A DNA stretch of 64,000 bases, taken from the NCBI GenBank assembly GCA_036971475.1, contig JBAIZL010000005.1, forward strand, positions 244,612,823-244,676,822. Reading direction: 5' to 3'. This DNA comes from Prosapia bicincta (lineage: Eukaryota; Arthropoda; Insecta; Hemiptera; Cercopidae). The position numbers and the translations under genes were made by a program. How positions within the stretch are numbered: position 1 is the first letter of the stretch; every line of letters begins with the position of its first letter. Positions 36,161 through 47,450 of the stretch are shown here, one piece after another. The notes beneath the pieces are model-generated. The model had not been told where the DNA came from. It ran no database searches and saw only the letters and a program-made list of their open reading frames with translations.

Positions 36161-37075
36161 CTTGGTACTTGTGTAATAAATGTGATTTATCGATCTAACT
36201 GTAATTATCTATAACAGGCTCACCGATACGCTCTCGGTTGGTACTGGTTTTAGCGTTTTTGTTCAAATTAAAATATCCTGATGGTAGAGAATTTCCATAA
36301 AAAGTAAAAATGATCTTCATAGTACATCTAATAATAAAAATAAATTCCTGCAAAGTGAAATGTGCAGGTGTTTTCTTTAATTGACACTCTTGAGGAGACA
36401 CTAATTAAGGAATCTATTTATTCTCATTTAACTTTATTATTTTAATTTTTTTATTTTGATACAACTGGAAATTATATCCTACACTTACATCTGCATCAAG
36501 TAATTGCTTCCTATTTTTTAATTAAAACAGGTGAGACTATAAAGCCATCGATTAGGAGTTTTAATAATACTAGAAACTAATTTTAATATAGGTAATTTAC
36601 TATTAAAGTTTTTTGAGTTTCGATACCTTTTATGACTTGGAGTAAGTATAAATAACAAATATTACCAAGTGATGAGGAAAATTAATATACGCTAGATTTC
36701 TTGTCAAATAGAAATAAAACTAATCTAAAATGGGCAGTAGTTAACGCTGAATGTCAAAATGTAGGGGACATGGAATGGCAATGAAATGATATAAAATGGA
36801 AACAAACAATGTGGTATAATAAAATATACTCACTTTTTTATGCCTTTAGTTTGCACAACTGCCATAAGCCAACAATAAACCCCAGTCTGATAATACGGTA
36901 TTGTATTATTTAAATTGTGAAAAATATAGTCCCGCTTCTTATCTTTTACAAAATTATTGTATACAAGCTCTTTCAATCATTTTATATATTGTAAGGAATA
37001 TTTATTCAAAAAAGTCATTTTATAATGTAGATATATTTTACAATAGACGGTAAGAATAAGTTAAAGGTAACATTC
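36161..37075. other. AT-rich non-coding sequence
   Basis: Nothing recognised. Confidence 0.4.
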
Positions 37076-37107
37076 TTTATCTCTTTCTCTCTCTCTCCCT
37101 ATCTCTT

Positions 37108-37195
<88 letters not shown>

Positions 37196-37196
37196 A

Positions 37197-37252
<56 letters not shown>

Positions 37253-37500
37253 CATATACAAATAGAGATACAGAAAAGATACACAAAAATAATATATATG
37301 TATAGACAAGATAGAGATAAAGACAAGATAGATATATATATATATATATATAAAGAGAGATAAATACAGAAGTACTAGTTGTAAAACATAGCCTACATAC
37401 ATAGAGAGTTGAGAGAGAGGGAGGGAGAGAGAGAGAGAGGTGAAATTGAGAAACGGGGGAAGAGAGAGAGAGGAAGAGAGACTGTGTGCACACAAGAGAA
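37076..37500. repeat. Compound TC / AC / TA / GA microsatellite
   Basis: A polypyrimidine run (37078-37120), then about 60 AC units with a few TAC interruptions (37121-37248), a short TA run (37331-37352), then polypurine GA-rich sequence (37404-37480). The TC and GA flanks are mutually complementary, so one strand could fold into an imperfect stem with the AC tract in the loop. Long minus-strand frames of poly-Val-Cys come from this repeat. Confidence 0.97.
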
Positions 37501-38159
37501 AAGGGAGAGAAAGAAATAAAGATTAATAATTAATGATCCTAACATTATCTATTATTGAATTGATAGGTAAAACTTTTATAATGCAACTAAAAATAAGAGA
37601 AAATATTCAGTATACTTTCATTCTAAAAATAACAAAAACATTTTGTCACAAATATAATTTTTACGAATCGAATGAAAATACAATCTACCTAAAATCTATA
37701 TGAAAAACCTACTGATATACACAGTCCATTATGTTGTTGTCAAAGGATCATACGTAGGTAAATTTTCCGTTGTATGAAATAGCTATTACGTATTTTGTTT
37801 AGGCTTTTAGAAGTTATGTGTTTCATATTGTTGTGTTTCTTTTGATCGTTTAAGATATTTTTTTATAACTTTTAGTAAATTGTATACTTAATTACCGATA
37901 AATCACAAGTTGTAATAGTTCGTAAGTCATAATCATTCAAATTATCCAGGAATTCTATTAAATTGATCCTCGGAAAACGTTTTGTTTTCAAGTATAAATA
38001 GTGGAGCTATCCCGTAGCCGAGCACTGCAGCCGTGCTATTCCCAACAGCTAGTAATAGTTGCAAACGTAGCAGCAACCGAACCAACAAGATGGGATGAAG
38101 ATATTTAACGATAAATAATTATCGACTAACACAAGAACGAGTTGAGTCGTGAAAAAAAT
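37501..38159. other. AT-rich non-coding sequence
   Basis: Nothing recognised. Confidence 0.4.
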
Positions 38160-38460
38160 AATTTCGTAAAAAAACCTTTATCGAATTATCTCCGGCCCCA
38201 TTAGTGCTCGCCCTGAAAGACCTGTCAATTCGTCATCTCTGAATTAATGGCGTCCCGGGGTAGATACGATCGCAGGAGTTCATTACAGCTCAACCGTTTA
38301 TTAAAATAAAAGCCCCGCTCGGCAGATTTCATTACATCTCACGCCGAGCAATTATCACGTTCGTTTCCCCTCTGACTACCGGTCTTCGGTCGACTCGGAC
38401 TTCAGGATATCAACAACTGCATTCTTGGCGATCTAGAGGACATTGTCTCCTGCTCTTGTA
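38160..38460. other. GC-elevated island with clustered TAAT cores and a 7-bp inverted repeat
   Basis: At least seven ATTA/TAAT cores fall in about 200 bp of otherwise GC-elevated sequence. GCTCGGC at 38317-38323 and GCCGAGC at 38343-38349 form a perfect 7-bp stem whose loop holds CATTACATC. No open frame. This is the best candidate here for an enhancer or conserved non-coding element. Confidence 0.35.
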
Positions 38461-39854
38461 AGGGGGATTTATTAATTAAAACTACGGATACAGTGTTCTG
38501 ATCTGAGCATTATGTTATTTATGCTTATATATTATACCTGCATTCACAATTTTTAAAATGTAAGGGTAAAGAACGCATAAACAAGTTTGCATATGAAACA
38601 TTTAATAATAAAGAATACAAAAAAATGCATTACATTACAAATTATAAAAAATACTCATTTTTTGAATAAATAGGAACCTTCAGTCAAGAAAACAAATAGG
38701 TAAGATCGCAAACAGTATTTACAAGATATACCAACTACTCCATAAAAATCGATAGTAATAAAATACATAGACAATATAAAAATGCATAGGGAGAGGAAAA
38801 AGTAACTTCTTAGAAGATAAATAATTTAACTATTTGAAATAATACAATATATAAAATAGATATATTTTGCACAAAGTATGTTTTGCATAAAAAGGTTGCA
38901 TTTTGAAAACAAGAAACAAACCGTAGCGAAATAATTTTAAAATTAATTCACATTCTGAAATAATTATGGGTTTCAAGTAACAAAAAAACAAACACAAACT
39001 ACCACAAACACCGAACACCATTATTAATAGTGGAGAATTAATAGTGGAGAATAATTTTAATAAAACCTGTACATGAATTTATATGAATTTTATCTCAAGT
39101 ACTTAAGAACTAACAAAATATTGATTAAATGGACGTTTTTAAAAGATTTTTTTGTAAAGCTCACTTCCATTTTTTTATTATGCCAAAAGTAGGTCTGTTC
39201 AAATTCGTAGTTCAGAAATCAATTGTAAAAAAAGATGTGGGAACTAAAAATGTAGGAAACATTTTAAATATAAACAACTTAACAATATCTTACCGTTTTT
39301 CAATTCGATTGTTATTTTACTCATTTTAAGCCCAATGTTTGTGTTTAACATACTATTTTGTTCTGGGCCAGAGCAGAAGTTCTAGTTTATTTTTGTGGCC
39401 ATCCGGGTTGCCTTTGGAGCTAACCTTTGTATAATATAGTTCATCTTCCATATAGTGATTTCTACTCACCACATTTACAAGTGTTTTATTCTTATTCTAC
39501 TTAGACATACAATAATAATAATGTTCTGCTTATTTAATGCAGATTGTATGATTTGTTTCATTTGCTAGTTAGGGTTAGTTCGTAATCTCTAAATGTAGAA
39601 ATGTATTTGTAATTCAGTTATACAAGTGAAACAGAATGCACGATTATGTTTTAAAATAACGATTTTTATAATTAAATTAACACAATCCCCATCTTATAAT
39701 TAACCATTTATTAATTCATTTATTCAAACGCATTTTAGCATTATAATTAGTAAATTCATTTAAACAAATTCAGGTTTATTACTGTTATAAACTGCATAGC
39801 CGTAGCTGTAATAACTGTGTTAAGTTAAAGAATAATATTTTTTACCTATGCTCA
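38461..39854. other. AT-rich non-coding sequence
   Basis: Nothing recognised. AATAGTGGAGAAT is directly repeated near 39030-39050. Confidence 0.4.
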
Positions 39855-39882
39855 CTGATGATGACGATTTTGTTATTGAAAC
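39855..39882 (+). other. CTGATGATG...GAAAC motif
   Basis: CTGATGATGACGATTTTGTT then ATTGAAAC. TGACGA can pair with TTGTTA using two G-U pairs, giving motif, hairpin, GAAAC. A solitary copy with no fold-back partner nearby. Confidence 0.45.
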
Positions 39883-40754
39883 TTTCGAAATAAAATCATT
39901 TTTCAATTGTGACTTCGTATACGTTCTTATTTAAATATTTCCTTTGCTAACAAGGTTAGTTAAAATGTTGTAAACATTTTTATTGCTTGAAATAGTTTAT
40001 ATGATTCACACAACAACGCATTTAATTTTAAAATTTAATTTATTATTTTTTTGAATCTAACTCTAATTAGACTATTTTCTTAAAAACTAATTACATTTAT
40101 TTCGTAGTGTTATAGTTTGATAATTAGGTTTGTGTAACGTTATTACATCTTTATTACGTGTTGTTTCTATTGTTATTAATAGTAGAATACGCCTTATATT
40201 ATTTTCAAGCAATTAAAGTAAAAGCTCGTTTTAACATAGCAAGTTATTGTTAATTACCTTAACTATAATTTACAAGTATCCACTCTTTAAGTAGAATAAA
40301 AAAACACATTATTCCAATGGGTTATCAAAGAAGGACATTAACGTGTAATCCACTAAACTTCTCATGTTTAAATTAATTCTAACTTTCTACTCATTAGGAG
40401 AAATGTGTAGCGCTTCCAAAAATGGAAATAGGCGAATCGTGTATCCTTTGTCTCGATCTAAAAAGGGAGCATTAGTTTATTCGTTGTGGGTATTGAAAGT
40501 ACGCTCTAATTACTGTAATAAAATGTTATCGGCTTTGGCATTGGAGAATTACTTTATCACATTAGGTGAGAACAAAAGGCGTGAGTAATTAAAAGTGTAA
40601 CTTAGATTAGTACCGAACGTTTGCATAGAAATAATTTAGCGCCTGTTTTGTTAGGGTATGTAATCATGCTTACCTAACGAATAGACGTTGGCAAAATATT
40701 ATTTGAGGTTTTTTTAAATACTCTTTAAGATCAAGAATTTAAATATATTTAATC
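39883..40754. other. Non-coding sequence with a mild GC island
   Basis: 40330-40610 is GC-elevated and holds CTCTAATTACTGTAATAAAA and a GTGAGTAATTAAAAG site. The 74-codon frame there has no domain. Confidence 0.3.
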
Positions 40755-40892
40755 CGTTGTACGAGTGTGTATGTGTGTGTGTGTAAGTGAGTGTAAGTGA
40801 GTGTTTGTGTGTGTGTGTGTGTTTGTAGGTGGGTTGTTTGGTTTAGTTGGCTATGGGTGTGAGTGTGGGTGTGAGTGTGGGTGTGGGTGTTT
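40755..40892. repeat. Degenerate GT-rich repeat
   Basis: Runs of GTGTGT interspersed with AAGTGAGT pairs and a GAGTGTGGGTGT hexamer-type array at 40858-40890. Confidence 0.9.
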
Positions 40893-42066
40893 ATATGTTG
40901 TGTGCCCTCTTAACAAGTCACAGAAATCAAACCTTTCGTTAAAATTTTTAATTCATATTTTATAATTAACTTTAATAGGAATAGTTAAATTGTATCAGAT
41001 GTTACAGGAATACTAAGTGCGATATCAGAAGTAATAGAACTGTATAAGCTAAAACAAAGTGTAATATTCTTAGAAAAAATGAGCCGTACGTTTCAGAAGG
41101 AAAAAAAAATTTAAATAATAAATATATTTTCAATTGTTAAAATACAATCATAGTATTTATATTTATTTTATTTTCTATTTTGGAAATTTCTCTAAGTTAT
41201 TGAATAAAATATAAATAAATGATAAGGTCGTCTTTTGAAATAAGGAAGAGTTATATTTCATAAACCCTTAAATAGGAACTTTAATTTTAAGTTTTGACTT
41301 GACGTTGATGGGTATTTTACCCTCCTCACTTCTCCATCTACATTTCTCGAACGAGTCTCTCAATTTACTGTATAAGCTTATTCCCCTCCTTGATTTTGTT
41401 GTTTTATTGATTATACTCACTTGTGCGGATTGTAGTCTCCCTCTGATTCAGATTTTATATCAGACCCTCTGTTTCTTAGTTTGTTTATGTATCATTATTT
41501 GCCTCTGAATGCATGCTGTAAGATACTCTCTTTATGGTTTTGCCCTGAATTGTTTTCCCTTTTTTCCATGTGACGGTGTTTGCTTAACACGAGATCTGTA
41601 TTAGTTCTCTGGTCTAATAACTAACAAACTTTATCTCTATGCATTTATAGAAAGGTAAGTACGTATCCTGTGAGAACAGTTCACCTACCTAAGATCTGTT
41701 TTGGAACACATTCTGCCATTTCTAGATTCCTATCACAGAATAGATCCTTACCGGAAAACCACCATTCCCTCTTACTTCTCTTCCTTTTATCTTAATGTTT
41801 TTTAGTGCCAATAATCGCAGAGTGTTTAATATTTACATATATTTTACGTTTATTGTTAAATTATTTAACAGGTTTCCGATTCCTTTATCGGTAATATCTT
41901 AGCTGATGTATTTTAATCTTCTTTATCAGTAACCTAGTAGTATCATTGAAATATACCCATAAGAAATATTTTATGACAAAAAATAACGAGTTCATTTCCA
42001 AATCAACCGACCAAGCGTCACTTATAAGCGCTTTTCATTTCATTGTGCATCTATAGGTTTCCATAA
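40893..42066. other. Non-coding sequence
   Basis: No gene. 41300-41600 is pyrimidine-rich like the 22-23 kb satellite but without visible periodicity. The 69-codon frame there is hydrophobic by composition. Confidence 0.4.
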
Positions 42067-42601
42067 TCTATACTATTATATGAAAATCTAATGGTGTGAG
42101 TGTGTGTGTGTGTGTGTGTTACTAAATCACGTAAAACCTACTGAACCCATTGAGCTGAAAGTTTACATGGCCTTATTCAGGGTCCCTGGTTAACACGAGC
42201 TTATTTTTATTTAGAAAAACTATCTCGGCACCACCCCACTGGGCTTGAAAACTCCCTTAACACTCAATTATCTATAATTCTTTATATACTTGGCTTAATC
42301 AGCTGATAGTAAATGTGTTTGTAATCACCTGTAAAAGACTCTTTCAAACTCAATCAAACAGCTGATCGTAAATGTTTGTTGTTTTCATCTGTCAAGGTTA
42401 GTTATACTTTACAAATGTCATGTTACAGAAGCTTTTCCTTCTTTTGGTGTTTCAAGACAACAATCGGTAACTTTATAAACTATAGTTTGATATATTTATT
42501 GGTATTTAATTTCAGTATATTAAATTCAACCCAAATACAAATACAAATTAAATCAGTACAAATATTCGTCTATCCCGTACGAAGGACGGGTCCTCTGCTA
42601 G
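42067..42601 (+). mobile_element. Non-autonomous Helitron, 535 bp
   Basis: Begins TCTATACTATTATATGAAAA directly after an A (42066) and ends CTAG (42598-42601) directly before a T, the A|TC...CTAG|T insertion signature of Helitrons. Seven bases before CTAG is a perfect 5-bp hairpin CCCGT/ACGGG, the expected 3' terminator stem. After a (GT)n stretch comes AAACCTACTGAACCCATTGA, the phrase usual behind the 5' end of insect Helitrons. No Rep/helicase is encoded. Inside, CAGCTGATNGTAAATG is repeated 60 bp apart (42300 and 42360). No terminal inverted repeats or target duplication, as expected. Confidence 0.82.
42584..42601 (+). other. Helitron 3' hairpin and CTAG end
   Basis: The downstream half of the terminal stem, a TCCTCTG spacer, then CTAG. 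The complete stem CCCGT...ACGGG runs from about 42575 to 42590. It serves as the transposition stop signal in the rolling-circle model. Confidence 0.7.
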
Positions 42602-43339
42602 TTCTTCCATCGAATTTCCATGCATTTCATCGATTTGTCACACTTTCCAAACGAGCTTCTATATTGAACCAGATCAAACAATCCTTTCTAAAACGAGCCG
42701 CCGTTTCTATGCGCCTGACCTCGGAACCACTTTATAAATAATTCACAAGTAAGTGTTTCTGTTATTGATTCATTTACGGGTAAAGCGATTGTGCTCGTGG
42801 GAATAGAGGCCGCATCTTAGTCTCAGTTCATTGGCCAACTTTTCACCATACTCCCCCTCCCCGGCTAATGGATATTGCTCCGTTTATGGTGAAACACGAA
42901 CCAATATGGCGTCGGGTTAAGTATGCCTGGTAGGGCAGACTGTTAATTACGGCATAAATATGAAAACACAACCAATCAGTTATAACTGGTAGTGTCTTAA
43001 GAAGCGTTATATGTTCTCAAATGCTCGTCGTAACGGGGTATGTTAATGAGCTGTTTGGCATTGTGGCTTTCTAAATGTGTACAATATAAATGTTTTAATT
43101 TATTGAAAGAAAGAGAAAGTGTTATCTAACATTTCCTTGACTCTGATAAAGGGAAAAGGTAACTCGGTGTTGATTTTCCCTTTACAAATGACGTTTGGAA
43201 ATATATAAATTAATTATAACATTAAAAAAACATACTATTGTGATATTTCTCTCTGAAAGCAAAATGGATGTAAAGGGCTAAGAATTATATATTTCAGTAC
43301 ATTTTTCTCCCTTTCCTATCGTTACAATTTTTTCTTCTA
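42602..43339. other. Non-coding sequence with a GC island
   Basis: 42770-43060 is GC-elevated, with CCGGCTAATGGATATTGCTC, CGTTTATGG, CCAATCAG and TTAATTACGG motifs and no open frame. Candidate conserved non-coding element. Confidence 0.3.
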
Positions 43340-43447
43340 TTGATGCATTTCGGAATGACTCCATTTTGAAAAGTTAAATCGTAAACTTTGAAGTTTTGAA
43401 AAAGTACGATTTAAGTTTTGAAAATAGAGTTATTCCAAAATGCGTCA
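43340..43447. repeat. Inverted repeat, ~43-bp arms
   Basis: TTGATGCATTTCGGAATGAC... at 43340-43383 is the reverse complement of ...AGTTATTCCAAAATGCGTCAA ending at 43447, with a few mismatches. The 21-nt loop is AACTTTGAAG-type sequence. Probably a small MITE or hairpin element; no flanking duplication seen. Confidence 0.85.
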
Positions 43448-44839
43448 ACAAAGGTAAATATTTTAATATTAGAATAGGCGCACAGAAAAGTGTACTAAAG
43501 AATATAGAAATTATCCTAACAGAAATAAAGAAGAGTATATTAAGAATGTCAGCCTAAACATTAACTTGAACTAAATGTTTTTTTCGAAATGGCGAAGCGA
43601 GGGAGGAGTTTTAGGCAGATATATTAGAAATAATTAAAAACCAAAAAGACGTGTTGTTGGTGGAGCATGAAATCGAACCTGATTGTCTCATCGGTTTATT
43701 TTACACTTCCCGGACAAGAAAAGATTTATGTCTCTCTAGATTTTCCTGTTTGATTCACCATCCTTTCGGCATTCTTTCTTACACAGAAATCTTCGCCATA
43801 GAAAATATTCATTCTTTCCTTTCTTGTGTTGTATTTACTTTTTCAATTTTGTTTATATATATAGTAGTTGCAGTTATAAGTTCTATAACGTATAACGGCA
43901 ATAGATGTAACAACTTATATTTTGTTCTTTGTGAATTAAAATGTTGCTTTATAATGGTTTACGGTAAAATAATGATTTCCTGATTTGAAAAATTAATAAT
44001 AAATGTCCTTTGTGTTAATCTCTTACGTTTTATTAGACAGTATAAAAAATGTGGCGTTAAACAAATAATAGGAAAAAAGAAATATTGAATTATGAAAATA
44101 ATTTACCAAAATTATTATAAAAGTAAAACTAATTTTATTTATATTATAATATATTAAATTATTAATATTTTACCCGTAGGCACGTCTTTGTCATTTTTTT
44201 TAATATAAATAAAATTTAAAGTTATTCTTAGATTCGCATTATTATTTTATTGTTTTAAAATTTGTTGTTTATAAATTAATAATTTTTGTGATTTATTTCG
44301 TAAGATATAATACTAACATGTTGTTATCACCTATTCTGTTATTTTCATTACAATTGTGTTGTTAATAGACATGTCTTATCTTTGATTCTGTTTAGGCCTA
44401 TGTGTGTAACAGATTTTACTGTTGACGAAAAATTTTACAAATTCCCGAAACATCGCCTATTTATGTAAGTGTTAGTTTGGATCTTTGGCAGAGAAATTTT
44501 GAGACTCAATATGAAAGTATGATATATCTTGAAAAATTTATTTCGGTTTTGGTAGAGTTCCTTTCTGGAGGAAATCTAAACTTTTTCTGAGTATTATGAA
44601 AGTTTACTTTATTTTAACAATGATTAGATAATGGCAAAGTACAAATATAGTTAAGACTACGTATTTCTAGCTCGTAAAACTACAATGAAGAAAGTCCAAC
44701 AATTTTACATAACTTCATCCCATCGCGAATTTTTCAATACATCTCCGAACAAGAATGTCTAGTCAGTTGAGATTAAAGACTCACTTACAAAACCAATAAA
44801 ACCTAAAACAACATAATCTTTAAAAGAATCTCCATTAGA
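43448..44839. other. AT-rich non-coding sequence
   Basis: No domain in the 110-codon frame at 43651-43983, which is hydrophobic by composition. Confidence 0.4.
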
Positions 44840-45560
44840 GTTTCGGATTCAAAGAAGTACCAATGACCACAGAGAAGGTAAGCAAAGTATTAGACACCAT
44901 TAAACACTTAGCATATACAAATGGATACATAACCACAATAATAGACAAACTATGCTACAATATACAAAAACATACCAAACACAACACTACAAGGAGGGAA
45001 CACACTACTATCACAATACTTTAAATGAACAGAACATGAAATAAAATAGCCCACAAATCTCAAAAAACAGGATATAAAATTGAACTTGAAACTAATAACA
45101 GACTTCAAAACAAATTATAACCCGACACCAACAACAAAGATAAACTTCAAACACCAGAATATACAAATTAAACTGTACAGAATGCAACAAATTCTACATA
45201 GGACAAACACAACAGGTCGCAGCTTAAAAACAAAGAGTCAAAGAGCGCATACAATCAGGCAAACATAACAACAACTCAACATTCACCAATCACCTAAATG
45301 AAACAGGGCACACATACACAGACATAAACAGTAACATGGAAATCTTACACATCAACAAAAAAAGACCACATCTCAACACGCTTTAACAGTATGAAATTTA
45401 CAAAAACACAAAATACAAACGTATTAAACGAACAGACCCATTACGAATCGCACGTACTCTTTGACACTATTGAAAATTTCTTTTTAAAACCGTTACCGCT
45501 TAAACCAACAACTCCAAGCGGAACATTTAGACACTGATGAAGATCACCGTGATTGTTTTA
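44840..45560 (+). pseudogene. Penelope-like element, 3' portion with GIY-YIG endonuclease
   Basis: Three plus-strand frames together show the C-terminal part of a Penelope-like retroelement protein. 44893 onward reads DTIKHLAYTNGYITTIIDKL (the connector after the RT). 45165-45209 reads KLNCTECNKFYIGQT, the GIY-YIG signature preceded by the C-x2-C pair typical of the family. After a shift comes TGRSLKTK; then FTNHLNETGHTYTDIN and MEILHINKKRPHLNTL; then VLNEQTHYESHVLFDTIENF near the end. Several frameshifts and in-frame stops make it dead. The RT itself is absent, so the copy is 5'-truncated. CTGATGAAG, the recurring motif, lies just past the last recognisable residues at 45534. Confidence 0.88.
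45534..45560 (+). other. CTGATGAAG motif in the Penelope-like element tail
   Basis: CTGATGAAGATCACCGTGAT follows the decayed ORF end. GATCAC and GTGATT pair around a very short loop, as in the other motif copies; a clear CGAAAC is not retained. Its position ties the motif family to this retroelement. Penelope-like elements are known to carry hammerhead motifs in their terminal repeats. Confidence 0.5.
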
Positions 45561-46380
45561 TCTGAGTAAGTTTTTTACAAATTTACACATAATTAAAGTT
45601 CGGATAGTTGTAAATTAATATAAAGTTATCAATTAAGTTTTACATAACGAAATCCGAAAGGTCGAAATCTGTATAATGAACTAAAAGAACACATAATTTT
45701 GTAAACTAGCTTTTAATTTCTTTGAATGTTAACATTTTCGGAAATTACGTCTCCCGTTTGTCCTTCCCTCACAAAACAAATTACTGAAATAATGTGTAGG
45801 CTTAACTCATAAAAAGATTTTTGCCATTTAATATCAGGCCTTTCCAAAATTCTTACTTAATGGAAATTACAATAGCACATATTAATAAAAAGTAATTAGT
45901 TTTTATGGTTTAGGCTCTAAATGTTGTTTACAGATTATTCAATCAAACTGTATGAGTGTATTTAATCCTAACGCAAGTTGCATAATTTCCTCGAAAAGTC
46001 GTTTTGCATTTAAAGTTAAAAAATTCCCTAACTAGTATGCATTTTCATTAGTATACAATGCACTAATCACATTATAAACTGGTTTTTAAATAGTGCAGTT
46101 AACTATCGATTTTTTCATAATCAAGAGTCCAATACAAACGTTTTTAAAATTATTTCTTATTGGTACAAGAAACAAAATTATACTAAAAATTTAATGTAAA
46201 CCTATCTGTCTTACTGTTTAGACTCTAAGTAGATTTTTAAACCAGCCAGTAAACCCTAGTTTACTCTAGTAGGATTTTTGCAAAATACTTTGTTAGTTTA
46301 TTTGGGAATAACATTTAGAACCTTAAGGTTACTTTTTATAGATCGAAATGAAATTTGAAATAATATCGTGTACTGATAAC
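45561..46380. other. AT-rich non-coding sequence
   Basis: Nothing recognised. Confidence 0.4.
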
Positions 46381-47450
46381 ATAGTACTGATTACGAGTCC
46401 CTACCCATACTACCCATACTCAGGGCGAAGCATGTGTCTGCCTCTGTCTCCCAGACTCGAGTCCCTACCCATACTACCCATGCTCAGGGCGAAGCATGTG
46501 TCTGCCTCTGTCTCCCAGACTCGAGTCCCTACCCATACTACCCATGCTCAGGGCGAAGCATGTGTCTGCCTCTCTCTCCCAGACACGAGTCCCTACCCAT
46601 GCTCAGGGCGAAGCATGTGTCTGCCTCTCTCTCCCAGACACGAGTCCCTACCCATACTCAGGGCAAAGCATGTGTCTGCCTCTGTCTCCCAGACTCGAGT
46701 CCCTACCCATACTACCCATGCTCAGGGCGAAGCATGTGTCTGATTCTGTCTCCCAGACTCGAGTCCTTACACATACTACCCATGCTCAGGGCGAAGCATG
46801 TGTCTGACTCTGTCTCCTAGACTCGAGTCCCTACCCATACTACCCATGCTCAGGGCGAAGCATGTGTCTGCCTCTGTCTCCCAGACTCGAATCCCTACCC
46901 ATACTCAGGGCAAAGCATGTGTCTGCCTCTGTCTCCCAGACTCGAGTCCCTACCCATACTACCCATACTCAGGGCGAAGAATGTGTCTGCCTCTGTCTCC
47001 CAGACTCGAGTCCCTACCCATACTACCCATGCTCAGGGCGAAGCATGTGTCTGCCTCTGTCTCCCAGACTCGAGTCCCTACCCATACTACCCATGCTCAG
47101 GGCGAGGCATGTGTCTGCCTCTATCTCCCAGACTCGAGTCCCTACCCATACTACCCATGCTCAGGGCGAAGCATGTGTCTGCCTCTCTCTCCCAAACTCG
47201 AGTCCCTACCCATACTCAGGGCAAAGCATGTGTCTGCCTCTGTCTCCCAGACTCGAGTCCCTACCCATGCTACCCATGCTCAGGGCGAAGCATGTGTCTG
47301 CTTCTGTCTCCCAGACTCGAGTCCTTACACATACTACCCATGCTCAGGGCGAAGCATGTGTCTGACTCTGTCTCCCAGACTCGAGTCCCTACCCATACTA
47401 CCCATGCTCAGGGCGAAGCATGTGTCTGCCTCTGTCTCCCGGACTCTGAT
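46381..47450. repeat. GC-rich 64/55-bp satellite, 17 units
   Basis: CATGTGTCTG marks units at 46431, 46495, 46559, 46614, 46669, 46733, 46797, 46861, 46916, 46980, 47044, 47108, 47172, 47227, 47291, 47355 and 47419. Spacing is 64 bp, or 55 bp where one ACCCATACT-type segment is lost. The unit is about 58% GC in an AT-rich setting. The block from 46669 recurs from 47227 with the same order of variants (CAAAG unit, TCCTTACAC unit, TGACTCTG unit), so there is a 558-bp higher-order copy. The consensus has no stop codon in any plus frame; 64 bp is not a multiple of 3, so all three frames give the same 64-residue repeat. The long frames here are by-products. Confidence 0.97.

Noticed and set aside
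37061..37495. Minus-strand frames up to 144 codons with poly-Cys-Val
   Set aside because: Pure translation of the AC, TC and GA microsatellites.
46431..47440. Regular spacing suggesting a CRISPR array
   Set aside because: There are no unique spacers; the whole unit repeats, and the setting is eukaryotic.
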